Shown in pieces: positions 27,382 through 35,907 of a stretch of DNA of 64,000 nucleotides. Under the pieces are notes generated by a model. The model saw only the letters and a list, made by a program, of their open reading frames with translations, had not been told where the DNA came from and searched no databases. This DNA is from Cohnella kolymensis. Lineage in GTDB: Bacteria; Bacillota; Bacilli; Paenibacillales; Paenibacillaceae. The stretch covers positions 248,001-312,000 of the forward strand of contig NZ_JXAL01000016.1 in the NCBI RefSeq assembly GCF_000829465.1, read 5' to 3'. Position 1 is the first letter of the stretch; the number at the start of each line of letters is the position of its first letter. A program made the translations under genes and the position numbers.

Positions 27382-28088
27382 ACCCGGTCATCCACTACCC
27401 GCCTCTGCGGATCGCCGTTGTTCTATTAATAATCGCTATGGGCGTGTCGGTGGAACGACTTGAAATCCTGCTGTTTTTAGTCATCTTGGGACAAGGGTGG
27501 CTGCTGGCAGGCGGAGTGCCGATCCGCCTCTTTTGGAGCCGGTTTCGCTTGGCCATTCCGTATTTTGTCTTCATGCTGCTGCTGTATCCGTGGACACATC
27601 CTGATGCGGGCTATTCTGCAGGACTTCCGCAAGCGCTGATGTATTGCGGGCGTCTGCTCTTTTCATTGCAGATGCTGACGCTGTTGTTTCATCAAATGCC
27701 GCTGCCGTTGTTTTTTGGAGCGTTGCTTCGCCTTAAGGTGCCGTCCATTTTTGTCGAAATGATTTTATTCACGCTTCGTTACTTGCAGCTGTTTCGATCC
27801 GAGGCGTCACACATGATGAAAAGCATTCGAAGCCGCGGATTTCGTAAATCCAGCTGGTTTTCACTGAAGAACTACGCCGCGTTATCCCGATTGTTGGGTT
27901 CCCTTATGCTTCGTTCACTGCGGCGCTCGGAAAAAGTGTCGATGGGTATGATGTCCAGAGGTTATAGAGGGATTGTTCCTTTAAGGGAGTTCGCGCTTCC
28001 GCACCGGTTGGATGCTTTGAAAGCCGCCGTCATGACGACAGCGGTATTGGGGATGCTCCTGTGGAGTATCTTTTGGAGGAATTTATGA
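27378..28088 (+). CDS. cbiQ: ECF transporter transmembrane component CbiQ
   Basis: This 236-residue EcfT-type protein has about five membrane segments and the cytoplasmic coupling motif SIRSRGF (about residue 153), with a second MMSRGYRG motif; these short Ala/Ser-Arg-Gly signatures contact the ATPase. ATG 27378 overlaps the end of the PDGLE gene by four bases; longer in-frame starts would run through cbiM and cbiN and are rejected. Confidence 0.88.
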   Translation: MNPVIHYPPLRIAVVLLIIAMGVSVERLEILLFLVILGQGWLLAGGVPIRLFWSRFRLAIPYFVFMLLLYPWTHPDAGYSAGLPQALMYCGRLLFSLQMLTLLFHQMPLPLFFGALLRLKVPSIFVEMILFTLRYLQLFRSEASHMMKSIRSRGFRKSSWFSLKNYAALSRLLGSLMLRSLRRSEKVSMGMMSRGYRGIVPLREFALPHRLDALKAAVMTTAVLGMLLWSIFWRNL

Positions 28089-28942
28089 AGCCGATCGTGC
28101 AATTCAAACAGGTGGTTTATCGTTATCGAACTGACCGGGCCGCGTTAACCGACGTCTCTTTTGAAATTATGGATAACCGGAAGACCGCGATCGTCGGTGC
28201 CAACGGAGCGGGTAAGTCAACAGTCGTCTTTCACCTTAACGGGTTGTTTCATCCGTCTTCCGGCGAGGTTTGGTTTCGCGGGGAACCGGTTACGCCGGAA
28301 ATCCGTGCTCGTTTGGTCGATCATGTCGGCATCGTCTTTCAAGATCCGGACGACCAGATTATTTCGTTAACGGTGTATGAGGATGTCGCGTTCGGTCTCG
28401 TACAACGGGGATTGGATCGACAGGAGATGGATAGACGTGTTCGCTATTATATGGAACTTGTCGGTATATCCGAACTAGAAGGACGGAATCCGAATGAATT
28501 AAGCTTCGGTCAAAAAAAGATGGTTTCCATTGCGGGAGTGCTCGCAATGGAAACGGAAGTCGTCGTGTTCGACGAGCCGATGGCTTTTTTGGATCCTCAC
28601 GGGAAGAAAGAGCTGCAGCGCATTATGAATATGCTCACCGATATGGGCAGAACGGTCGTGATCACGACACATGATATGCAATTGGTGGCGGAATGGGCGG
28701 AAGACGTCATCGTTATGTGTGACGGTAAATGTGCAGGCATAATGAGTCCGAACGAGTTGTTCGCGGACCGCAGCCTTCTCGCGCAGACGAAGCTGGAGCT
28801 GCCGCCGATGGCGGAGCTGGCTGCGATGCTTTGGCAAGGGGATCCTCATTCCATGCCGATTCGGATCGGGGAGTTGAGCCGGTGGCTCCAGCAGCAGCTG
28901 CACGAAAGCCTGAATGCCTCCCTGCCCGAGCGTGCTGTATAA
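28085..28942 (+). CDS. cbiO: ECF transporter ATP-binding protein CbiO
   Basis: This 285-residue ABC ATPase has Walker A GANGAGKST, Q-loop VGIVFQDPDDQI (the PDDQ motif typical of ECF ATPases), signature LSFGQKKMVSIAG and Walker B VVVFDEPMAFLDP. Its start overlaps the cbiQ stop by four bases. As the only ATPase gene of the operon it should work as a homodimer driving Ni2+/Co2+ uptake. Confidence 0.92.
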   Translation: MKPIVQFKQVVYRYRTDRAALTDVSFEIMDNRKTAIVGANGAGKSTVVFHLNGLFHPSSGEVWFRGEPVTPEIRARLVDHVGIVFQDPDDQIISLTVYEDVAFGLVQRGLDRQEMDRRVRYYMELVGISELEGRNPNELSFGQKKMVSIAGVLAMETEVVVFDEPMAFLDPHGKKELQRIMNMLTDMGRTVVITTHDMQLVAEWAEDVIVMCDGKCAGIMSPNELFADRSLLAQTKLELPPMAELAAMLWQGDPHSMPIRIGELSRWLQQQLHESLNASLPERAV

Positions 28943-29033
28943 CGGAACAGAGTACTTTCGCGTCTTATCCGACTCGTTCATGATGGAAATTGGCTGAGCC
29001 GTTCACAAACCGATTCATCAACGAGGGATCAGG

Positions 29034-30173
29034 ATGCTTCTATTCTATTACTTTGTGATGCATGTGTTTTATTCCGTCGCGCTTTACGGAACACGCCCCA
29101 TTCTTTCTCTCTATGTGCACGAAAGCGGAGGCTCGGAGATACTCGTCGGCGTACTGGTTTCGATCTACGCCTTGCTTCCTATGGTGTTTGCAGTTCGTGT
29201 GGGGAAATGGCTCGATCGTTTCGGCGCACGTTCCGTCAATTTGTGGGGCGGGTTAGGCATGCTCGTGGCCATTGCGCTGCCATCCATGTACCCCAATGTT
29301 CCGATGTTCTTTTTTTCCCAGTTGATGATGGGACTGTCACAAATTTGCGTGCTCATTTCTTTGCAGAAGACGGTCGGTAATTTGAACGGAGACCGGGATC
29401 GCTTGTTTGCGACCTTCAGCTTAAGCGGTTCGGCGGGAGAATTGATCGGGCCGTTAATGAACGGATTTATTTATATGCATTTCGGATTTAGCGTTGCGTA
29501 CACGGCGGCAGCCGGCTTTACCGCAGCTGCCTTGTTCATGGGCGTTATTATCGCCCGATCCGCTTGGAAGAGCGGGGATCCCTTAGCCGGCCATCGCGAA
29601 TCCGGAGCGTTCAGCATGGGGGACACTTGGGGGCTTCTCCGCAGCGTCAACCTTCGCAATGCGCTCGTCATCAGCGGATTGGTGCTTTATTCGAAGGATT
29701 TATTTGTTGCGTATTTCCCGATTTACGCCAGCAATCTGGGCATGAGTTCGGGGGAGATCGGGATTATTCTGTCGCTCATGGCGGCCATGTCCATCGTGGT
29801 GCGGCTAGCACAGGCTTATTTAGTAAGGAGGTTCGGGCGGGGGCAGCTGTTTTTCGTCACCCTTCTGCTGAGCTCAGCGGCGTACTTGCTTATCCCGATC
29901 TCGGACTGGCCGGTGCTGCTCGCGTTCCTCGCGATGGCGATGGGCAGCAGCTTAGGGCTCGGCCAGCCGCTGAGCCTTGTGTTTGCGTTGAATTCAAGCC
30001 CGGAGGGACGGCAAGGCGAAGTGTTGGGGATGCGGCTTACTTTTAACCGGGCTTCTCAGTTCGGCGCACCCATTTTATTCGGTGCAGTCGGGAGTTCGGC
30101 GGGATTGTCTCCGATTTTCTGGTTAAGCGGAGCTGTGCTGCTGATTGGAGCTTTTGCCACCCGCATCAGGTAA
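29034..30173 (+). CDS. MFS transporter
   Basis: This 379-residue major facilitator protein has about eleven to twelve membrane segments. The loop-2 motif GKWLDRFGARS (about residues 61-71) and its half-repeat AYLVRRFGRGQ mark the two six-helix halves. It begins 91 bases after cbiO behind GAGGGATCAGG. The substrate is unknown; co-location with the nickel genes hints at metal or chelate transport but this is weak. The 28943-29033 gap contains no recognisable element. Confidence 0.8.
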   Translation: MLLFYYFVMHVFYSVALYGTRPILSLYVHESGGSEILVGVLVSIYALLPMVFAVRVGKWLDRFGARSVNLWGGLGMLVAIALPSMYPNVPMFFFSQLMMGLSQICVLISLQKTVGNLNGDRDRLFATFSLSGSAGELIGPLMNGFIYMHFGFSVAYTAAAGFTAAALFMGVIIARSAWKSGDPLAGHRESGAFSMGDTWGLLRSVNLRNALVISGLVLYSKDLFVAYFPIYASNLGMSSGEIGIILSLMAAMSIVVRLAQAYLVRRFGRGQLFFVTLLLSSAAYLLIPISDWPVLLAFLAMAMGSSLGLGQPLSLVFALNSSPEGRQGEVLGMRLTFNRASQFGAPILFGAVGSSAGLSPIFWLSGAVLLIGAFATRIR

Positions 30174-30254
30174 TGGAGTCGGAGTTCACGTATCGGCACG
30201 AACAGATTGTCGGCCGACGCGCAGCTATATAACCACCACAAAGGCGGGGATTCT

Positions 30255-31246
30255 ATGTCAAAGCTTCAATTAAGTTTCGCATGTTGGGATTATGACAGGG
30301 TTCAAGCATTGATTAACGGCACCGTTCAGGCGGAAGGAATCGATCTCAATTTCTTGAAAATGCCGGTAGAGGAAACGTTCTGGCGGATGATGCGGCATCA
30401 AGAATTCGATGTTTCGGAATTGTCGTTCTCTTCCTTCCTTATTGCCAACGACCGGGGAAATCCGAAGTTTACGGCCATCCCGGTGTTCATGTCCCGCATG
30501 TTCCGTCACTCCGGTATTTATGTCAACGTGAACAGCGGTATTCAAGAGCCGGGGGATTTGAAAGGAAAAAGAATCGGTATACCGGAATATCAACTAACCG
30601 CGTGTACCTGGATTCGCGGATTTTTGCAGCATGATTACGGAGTGGCCGCAAGCGACGTGCAATGGTTGACGGGAGGACAAGAGCAGCCGGGCCGAATTGA
30701 AAAGGTGAAGCTTGACCTGCCGCCGGAAGTTCGGCTTACACCGATTGGTCCCGATCAAACGTTGAACGCGATGCTGGAAAATGGGGAGATCGACGCTTTT
30801 ATCGCGCCTCGCGCGCCGTCTTGTTTCTTGAACGGATCACCCAAAGTGAAACGGTTGTTCCCGGATTACGCGTCCGTGGAGCAGGAGTACTTTCGGAGGT
30901 CAGGCATATTCCCGATCATGCACGTCATTGCGATCCGCAACGAAGTGCTTGAACGCCACCCCTGGATCGCAGCCAATCTTTACGACGCTTTTACCGCTGC
31001 TAAGCAGCAAATATACGACGGCTTCCGTCAAACGGCAGCACTGAAGGTAACGCTGCATGGTTAGTCGCCGAAGTCGAAAGAACGAAGGAATTGATGGGCG
31101 AAGACTTCTGGCCATATGGCTTGGAGGAAAACCGAAAAACTCTGGAAGCGTTTGTCACCTACCAGCACGAGCAGGGGTTGATTAAACGGAAGCCGGAAAT
31201 CGAACAGCTTTTTGCCAAATCGACGTTGGAAAAATATACCCTGTAA
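30255..31246 (+). pseudogene. Pht5-like (4,5-dihydroxyphthalate decarboxylase family) protein, frameshifted
   Basis: This is a type-II periplasmic-binding-fold protein of the 4,5-dihydroxyphthalate decarboxylase family. It has no signal peptide, which argues for a cytosolic enzyme rather than a transport protein. Recognisable parts are ACWDYDRVQAL, MRHQEFDVSELSFSSF, LKGKRIGIPEYQLTACTWIRG and IPEYQ-loop neighbours. The frame breaks at about 31057, where CTGCATGG lacks one C. Restoring CTGCCATGG gives KVTLPWLVAEVERTKELMG and a natural end at 31246, about 330 residues, the family length. AAAGGCGGGG precedes the ATG. It is the first gene of the 20-kb accessory cluster. Decarboxylation of a dihydroxylated aromatic acid is inferred from family only. 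Confidence 0.75.
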
Positions 31247-31268
31247 TGATCAGGCTGGAGGGAAACAG

Positions 31269-32360
31269 ATGACAACAGTTCTTGCAGCCGTAGCTACGGA
31301 TGCGCGCTCGACCGAATTGCGCGAATTCAACATGCCGGACATCCCTGCGGACAGCGGCATTCTGAAGGTGGAGATCGTCGGAGTGTGCGGTTCGGACGTT
31401 TCTTACTATAAGAAAAAGCAGGATCCGAGAATACTAGGTCATCATGTGGTCGGACGTATCGAAAAGATCGGTGCGGAGGCTGCCCGCAGATGGGGCCTCA
31501 GGGAAGGCGACCGCGTGGCGATGGAAGAGTACATTCCGTGCGGTCAATGCGAGTTTTGCCGGACGGGGAAGTACCGCTCCTGTCCGGCGACCGACCCTAG
31601 GTCCGGCGGGATCCGCTACGGTGCCACGCCGATTAGCGTTCAGCCCTCTTTATACGGCGGTTTCAGCCAATATTTATATTTGCATCCGAACGCTGTGCTT
31701 CATCCGATGCCTGACCATGTTGCAGCAGTAGAGGCTGCGCTGACACTGCCGCTGGCTAACGGGTTCGAGTGGATGTCCATTATCGGCGACACGCGGCCCG
31801 GTCATACGGTGTTAATACAGGGGCCGGGCCAGCAAGGTCTCGCCTGCGCATTGGCTGCGAAAGCGGCCGGCGCGGAGCAGGTTATCGTTACAGGGCGCAG
31901 CTCCAGCTTGCAGCGTCTGGAGCTTGCCCGCCGCCTCGGCGCTGACCACATCGTTAATATTTCCGATGAGCCGCTGCTGGAGCGTGTCAGCGACATTACC
32001 GGCGGGAAAATGGCGGATCTCGTCATTGATGTGACATCCGGCGGAAGCGAGCCAGTCCTATCTTCCGTTCAGTGCGCCGGCAAAGACGGAACCGTGCTGT
32101 TCGGGGCCTACAAATACCAGGCGGTGGACGCTTTCGAGCTTGACGAGATTATTAAAAAGACTTTGACAATCAAAGGCGTAAGGGGTCACAGCTTCGAGTC
32201 GGTTCGGATGGCCATCGACTTCATTGCCGCCGGGAAATTTCCTCTGTCTATTATGAATTCGCACAATTATGCGTTAAAAGATACGGATATGGCGTTAAAG
32301 ACTGCGGGCAATGAAGGGGAGCCCTCGCCTCTCTTGGTCACAGTATCCCCTTGGTTGTAA
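31269..32360 (+). CDS. Zinc-dependent alcohol dehydrogenase
   Basis: This 363-residue medium-chain dehydrogenase has catalytic-zinc ligands Cys in VGVCGSDV and His in LGHHVVG, the structural-zinc cysteines in CGQCEFCRTGKYRSC, and a Rossmann motif VLIQGPGQQGLACA followed by an NAD-type region. It resembles threonine/sorbitol dehydrogenases and oxidises a secondary alcohol or diol; in this cluster it could dehydrogenate a ring-derived dihydrodiol or a side-chain alcohol, which is inference. GGAGGG precedes the ATG and only 22 bases separate it from the decarboxylase-like gene. Confidence 0.88.
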   Translation: MTTVLAAVATDARSTELREFNMPDIPADSGILKVEIVGVCGSDVSYYKKKQDPRILGHHVVGRIEKIGAEAARRWGLREGDRVAMEEYIPCGQCEFCRTGKYRSCPATDPRSGGIRYGATPISVQPSLYGGFSQYLYLHPNAVLHPMPDHVAAVEAALTLPLANGFEWMSIIGDTRPGHTVLIQGPGQQGLACALAAKAAGAEQVIVTGRSSSLQRLELARRLGADHIVNISDEPLLERVSDITGGKMADLVIDVTSGGSEPVLSSVQCAGKDGTVLFGAYKYQAVDAFELDEIIKKTLTIKGVRGHSFESVRMAIDFIAAGKFPLSIMNSHNYALKDTDMALKTAGNEGEPSPLLVTVSPWL

Positions 32361-32467
32361 GGGCTTTATTTGGAAAACAAAATGTTTGAAGTTTCATTCC
32401 GCGCATGTTACTCTTACCGTATATCCGCTTCCTTTTTCGCTTGATTATGTTGAGGAGGTTTTCGCTG

Positions 32468-33232
32468 TTGGCTAAACAAATGGAAACTCTCTCATCGGTA
32501 CATAATGCCATGCGTATCCTCAAAGAATTCACCAAGCAGCAGCCTGAGCTGGGGATCAGTGAATTGAGCGGCCGTTTAGGCTTAGCGAAGAGCACGGTGT
32601 TCCGGTTAATCAGAACGTTGACCGAGAACAACCTCGTGCAGCAAAATCCGCGAAACCAGAAGTATCATCTTGGGATCGCAGCTTTTGAGCTGGGATTTAC
32701 GGTGTACCATGAGATGGAATTGCGCTCGGTTGCAATGCCGCTTCTCGACAAGCTGATGCGCTCGATTCGCCGAACGGTGCATCTGGGCGTTTATAATAAC
32801 GGCGGAGTCGTTTACTTGATCAAACGAATTCCGGAGGGTACTCAGGGTACCATTTCCAAAATCGGAAAAAGAGTGCCTTCCCATTGTACGGCATCAGGCA
32901 AAGTGCTTTTGGCCTATCTGGCTGAAGAAGAGTTGCGTCGTCTCTGTTCTAACGGTTTGAAAGCGTATACGGGAAAAACGATCACCGATGAAGCAATATT
33001 GAATGAGCAGTTGCAGCAGGTGAAGCAGAAGGGGTACGCGGTATGCCACGAAGAATTGAAGCCGGGCATCTGTTCCGCGGCGGTTCCCGTATTTAATGAC
33101 GACAACGAAGTGATCGCCGCCGTCAGCGTTACCGGAACACCCTCGCAATTCATGGCCGCCGAAGTGCAGTCCTATGTCCAGGAAATGCGGATGTACAGCA
33201 GATTGATCAACGAACGCATGATTTTTGAATAA
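32468..33232 (+). CDS. IclR family transcriptional regulator
   Basis: This 254-residue protein has an N-terminal winged HTH (ISELSGRLGLAKSTVFRLIRTL, about residues 32-53) and a C-terminal effector domain with the GKRVPSHCTASGKVLLAYL signature. IclR proteins often control aromatic-acid degradation genes. TTG 32468 is preferred to upstream in-frame starts because GAGGAGG at 32452-32458 is ideally spaced. It lies between the dehydrogenase and the Rieske gene in the same direction and ends at a terminator. Confidence 0.9.
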   Translation: MAKQMETLSSVHNAMRILKEFTKQQPELGISELSGRLGLAKSTVFRLIRTLTENNLVQQNPRNQKYHLGIAAFELGFTVYHEMELRSVAMPLLDKLMRSIRRTVHLGVYNNGGVVYLIKRIPEGTQGTISKIGKRVPSHCTASGKVLLAYLAEEELRRLCSNGLKAYTGKTITDEAILNEQLQQVKQKGYAVCHEELKPGICSAAVPVFNDDNEVIAAVSVTGTPSQFMAAEVQSYVQEMRMYSRLINERMIFE

Positions 33233-33247
33233 CAGCGATTTACACAT

Positions 33248-33282
33248 AAAAATCGGTTTCCTCTGGGAACCGATTTTTATTT
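33248..33282 (+). terminator. Intrinsic terminator after the IclR gene
   Basis: AAAAATCGGTTTCC pairs with GGAACCGATTTTT, followed by ATTTTT. The Rieske operon must therefore start from its own promoter; TTGACA at 33282-33287 is a good -35 but no convincing -10 follows at standard spacing, compatible with an activated promoter. Confidence 0.75.
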
Positions 33283-33396
33283 TTGACAAATGTTCCATAT
33301 GCAAGAACGTACTGATGTGCGGCAGACGACAACATTTTACACTTAGGGAAAGTTATACATTCCAATTCGAAAGCGCCGAAAGGAGTGAGTCGGGAC

Positions 33397-34671
33397 ATGT
33401 TGAAACGTGAAGACAATGAACGGTTATGCCGGGTCGGTCCTGGAACGCCTATGGGTGAAGTGTTCCGCCGCTATTGGATACCGGCGTTGCTTTCGGAGGA
33501 GCTTCCTGCGCCGGATTGTCCTCCGGTCCGCGTACGTTTGCTTGGCGAAGATCTCATTGCGTTCCGGAATTCGGACGGCAATCTGGGACTGCTGGATGCC
33601 TATTGCCCGCACCGGCGGGCACCGCTGTTCTGGGCGCGCAATGAGGAATGCGGCTTGCGCTGCGTGTACCACGGCTGGAAATTCGATACGACAGGCCAGT
33701 GTGTGGATATGCCTAACGAACCGTCGGAAAGCAACTTTAAGCAGAAGGTAAGAACGACAGCGTATCCGTGTTGGGAAAAAGCAGGCATGATCTGGACCTA
33801 TATGGGCCCCGCCGATGAGCAGCCGCCGTTTCCGGACTACGAGTGGATAAGAGCGCCCGAGACGCACAGGCACGTATCCAAAACATTCGAGAGCTGCAAC
33901 TGGCTGCAAGCTTTGGAGGGCGGAATCGACACGTCTCACTCCTCATTCGCGCATAACAACAATATTGCGGACAAGAATGCACTGAGAACACGTGCTCCGT
34001 CTCCGAAGCTGGAAGTCGTAAAGTCAGACTACGGGTTTTCGTACGTCGGTATTCGCGACCTGAAGGAAGACGGCAACTACGTGCGCGGTTACCAGTACAT
34101 TATGCCTGCACAACAGATGAGAGGAGCGAACATTCGCTGGAAAGACGGCAAAATGGAGGACTTCCCCTCTATTGCGGGCCACTTGTGGGTACCGATTGAC
34201 GACGCAACGACTTGGGTTTGGAATTTCATCTACTCGTCGGAACCCGGCATTCCGTTTACTGAGGAATTTGTGCTCGAACATGAAACGCAATTCGGAAGGG
34301 GCCCGGAGGCCGTGCTTGCAGGATATCGGCTCAAGCGCAACCCTGCCAATGATTTTCTCATCGACCGGGAAGTGCAGCGAACCAAAACTTTTACCGGGAT
34401 CGAAGGCATTAACACTCAGGATTTCGCCCTTCAAGAAACGATGGAAAAACCGTTCTGCGACCGTTCCAAAGAGAGGCTCGGCACCGCTGACACGGCCATC
34501 ATCGCGGCCCGTCATCTGCTTCTTGAAGCGACGAGAGTCGTAGAACAAGGAGGAAAGCCCAAAGGCGTCGATCCTTCAACCTACCGCAATGTGCGAGGTT
34601 GCGATCGCCTCATTCCCAAGGATTTGCACTGGAGTCAAGCCATGAAAGAGGATTTTGCGGCCAAATTTTAA
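33397..34671 (+). CDS. Rieske non-heme iron oxygenase (phthalate 4,5-dioxygenase oxygenase-like)
   Basis: This 424-residue oxygenase subunit has a Rieske domain with CPHRRAPLFWARNEECGLRC reading into VYHGWKF (Cys-X-His and Cys-X2-His ligands, about residues 67-90), and a catalytic domain with the bridging Asp and facial-triad histidines in GGIDTSHSSFAH. The N-terminal GTPMGEVFRRYWIP block is typical of phthalate dioxygenase-type (Pht3/OphA2) proteins. It hydroxylates or demethylates an aromatic acid using electrons from a separate reductase, which is not encoded in this window. AAAGGAG at 33378-33384 favours ATG 33397 over GTG 33385. Confidence 0.9.
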   Translation: MLKREDNERLCRVGPGTPMGEVFRRYWIPALLSEELPAPDCPPVRVRLLGEDLIAFRNSDGNLGLLDAYCPHRRAPLFWARNEECGLRCVYHGWKFDTTGQCVDMPNEPSESNFKQKVRTTAYPCWEKAGMIWTYMGPADEQPPFPDYEWIRAPETHRHVSKTFESCNWLQALEGGIDTSHSSFAHNNNIADKNALRTRAPSPKLEVVKSDYGFSYVGIRDLKEDGNYVRGYQYIMPAQQMRGANIRWKDGKMEDFPSIAGHLWVPIDDATTWVWNFIYSSEPGIPFTEEFVLEHETQFGRGPEAVLAGYRLKRNPANDFLIDREVQRTKTFTGIEGINTQDFALQETMEKPFCDRSKERLGTADTAIIAARHLLLEATRVVEQGGKPKGVDPSTYRNVRGCDRLIPKDLHWSQAMKEDFAAKF

Positions 34672-34689
34672 TAATCGGAGGTTGAAGCT

Positions 34690-35232
34690 ATGGGTCACGA
34701 ATCGCATTATCACAGTAAGAAGGACCGCGTGTTTGTCAGAGGCATTCAAGGTCAGTACAGCCTGAAAGAGGAATTGGAGCGATTGCGGTCGATGCCGAGA
34801 GTGTTTAAGGGCGATGAGATCAAGTTTAACGACGGCCCCCAAGCATTCAGCAAGCATTATATCGAACCGGAAGACGGAGTGACGCAGACGTTCCATATTC
34901 ACCTCGAAGAATATGGACCGGGCGGCAAATCGCAAAAGCATGGCCATGTAAACGAAGCCGCTTTCTACATTTTGGACGGCAAAGGTTATGAAATCCACGA
35001 TGAGATCCGCTATGACTGGGAAGCGGGCGACATAGCGATCGTCCATAACAACTGCGTGCACCAGCATTTCAATGCGGACGCTCATAAACCGGCCAGGGCG
35101 TTGGTGATCAAGACCAAACCGATGTATATGTTCATGAACCTGCTCTTTCAGAAGCAAGTGGAGCCCCGCCCGATCGAGCCGACTGCAGAGGGCGTAGGCT
35201 TTAAAGCCCGCGAGGAAGGCGACAAGCAGTAA
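34690..35232 (+). CDS. Cupin-domain protein 1
   Basis: This 180-residue single-cupin protein has metal ligands in SQKHGHVNEAAFYIL (motif 1: His, His, Glu) and VHQHFN (motif 2 His), consistent with a mononuclear Fe/Mn site. The motif-2 segment HQHFNADAHKPAR is nearly repeated in three other cupin modules of this cluster. It starts 19 bases after the Rieske gene behind CGGAGG, so it should act on the same pathway, for example ring cleavage, isomerisation or hydrolysis. Its reaction is unknown. Confidence 0.82.
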   Translation: MGHESHYHSKKDRVFVRGIQGQYSLKEELERLRSMPRVFKGDEIKFNDGPQAFSKHYIEPEDGVTQTFHIHLEEYGPGGKSQKHGHVNEAAFYILDGKGYEIHDEIRYDWEAGDIAIVHNNCVHQHFNADAHKPARALVIKTKPMYMFMNLLFQKQVEPRPIEPTAEGVGFKAREEGDKQ

Positions 35233-35259
35233 AAATTCGAATCATAGGGAGGAACTTCA

Positions 35260-35877
35260 ATGGCTTGGGATGAATCTAAGGTTTGGCTGCAGGGCGACGA
35301 AGAAGGCGATTATTATCAGTATTTGCTCACCGATGCAGCGGAACGTCCGGTAAAGGATGCGAAGCGCAAGAAAATAGTAAGACCGAACGAGATGCCATGG
35401 GAAATGGCGCCGCAAGGCTTGTTGAAGCACCTTCTGAACGAACAAATGAATACCCGGATGGAAACGGTGGACGCTTACATGCAGATCCTTCCGCCTGGAA
35501 GCCGATCCGGTAAGCACCGTCACTTGGCGGAGGAGTGTCTGTACGTGCTGGAAGGCAGCGGTTACGATTTGCATCAGGATTGCGATGTGGAAATAACGGA
35601 TACGTTTCACTGGAAACCGCAAGATGAGGTCAAGCGCTTTGATTGGAAGGCCGGCGACGTTATCTACCTACCGCCGAATACGATCCACCAGCATTTTAAT
35701 GCGGATCCGGAGAAACCGGCCCGTCTGATTTCTGCAATCAACCGGATTTATAAGTACTGCGGACTGAACGATTTGGAACAAATCGAGAATGCGCCTGAAT
35801 ATGACCCGAGTGTCAAATTGGACGCACACAAGATAGCCGAATATATCCAAAAGGCAAAGCAAAAGCAAAACACGTAA
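35260..35877 (+). CDS. Cupin-domain protein 2
   Basis: This 205-residue single cupin, paralogous to the protein encoded just upstream, has complete motif 1 (GKHRHLAEECLYVLEG) and motif 2 (PPNTIHQHFNADPEKPAR). An N-terminal extension of about 75 residues (starting MAWDESKVWLQGDEEGDYY) is distinct. GGGAGG precedes the ATG. It is probably a metal-dependent enzyme of the same catabolic pathway; the substrate is unknown. Confidence 0.82.
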   Translation: MAWDESKVWLQGDEEGDYYQYLLTDAAERPVKDAKRKKIVRPNEMPWEMAPQGLLKHLLNEQMNTRMETVDAYMQILPPGSRSGKHRHLAEECLYVLEGSGYDLHQDCDVEITDTFHWKPQDEVKRFDWKAGDVIYLPPNTIHQHFNADPEKPARLISAINRIYKYCGLNDLEQIENAPEYDPSVKLDAHKIAEYIQKAKQKQNT

Positions 35878-35907
35878 TCCCAATTAGAACGGAAAAGAGG
35901 GCTCTGT

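Noticed and set aside
30209..30218. Palindrome GTCGGCCGAC before the Pht5-like gene
   Set aside because: A short GC-rich palindrome without a second copy or a promoter at usable spacing; chance is likely in this composition.
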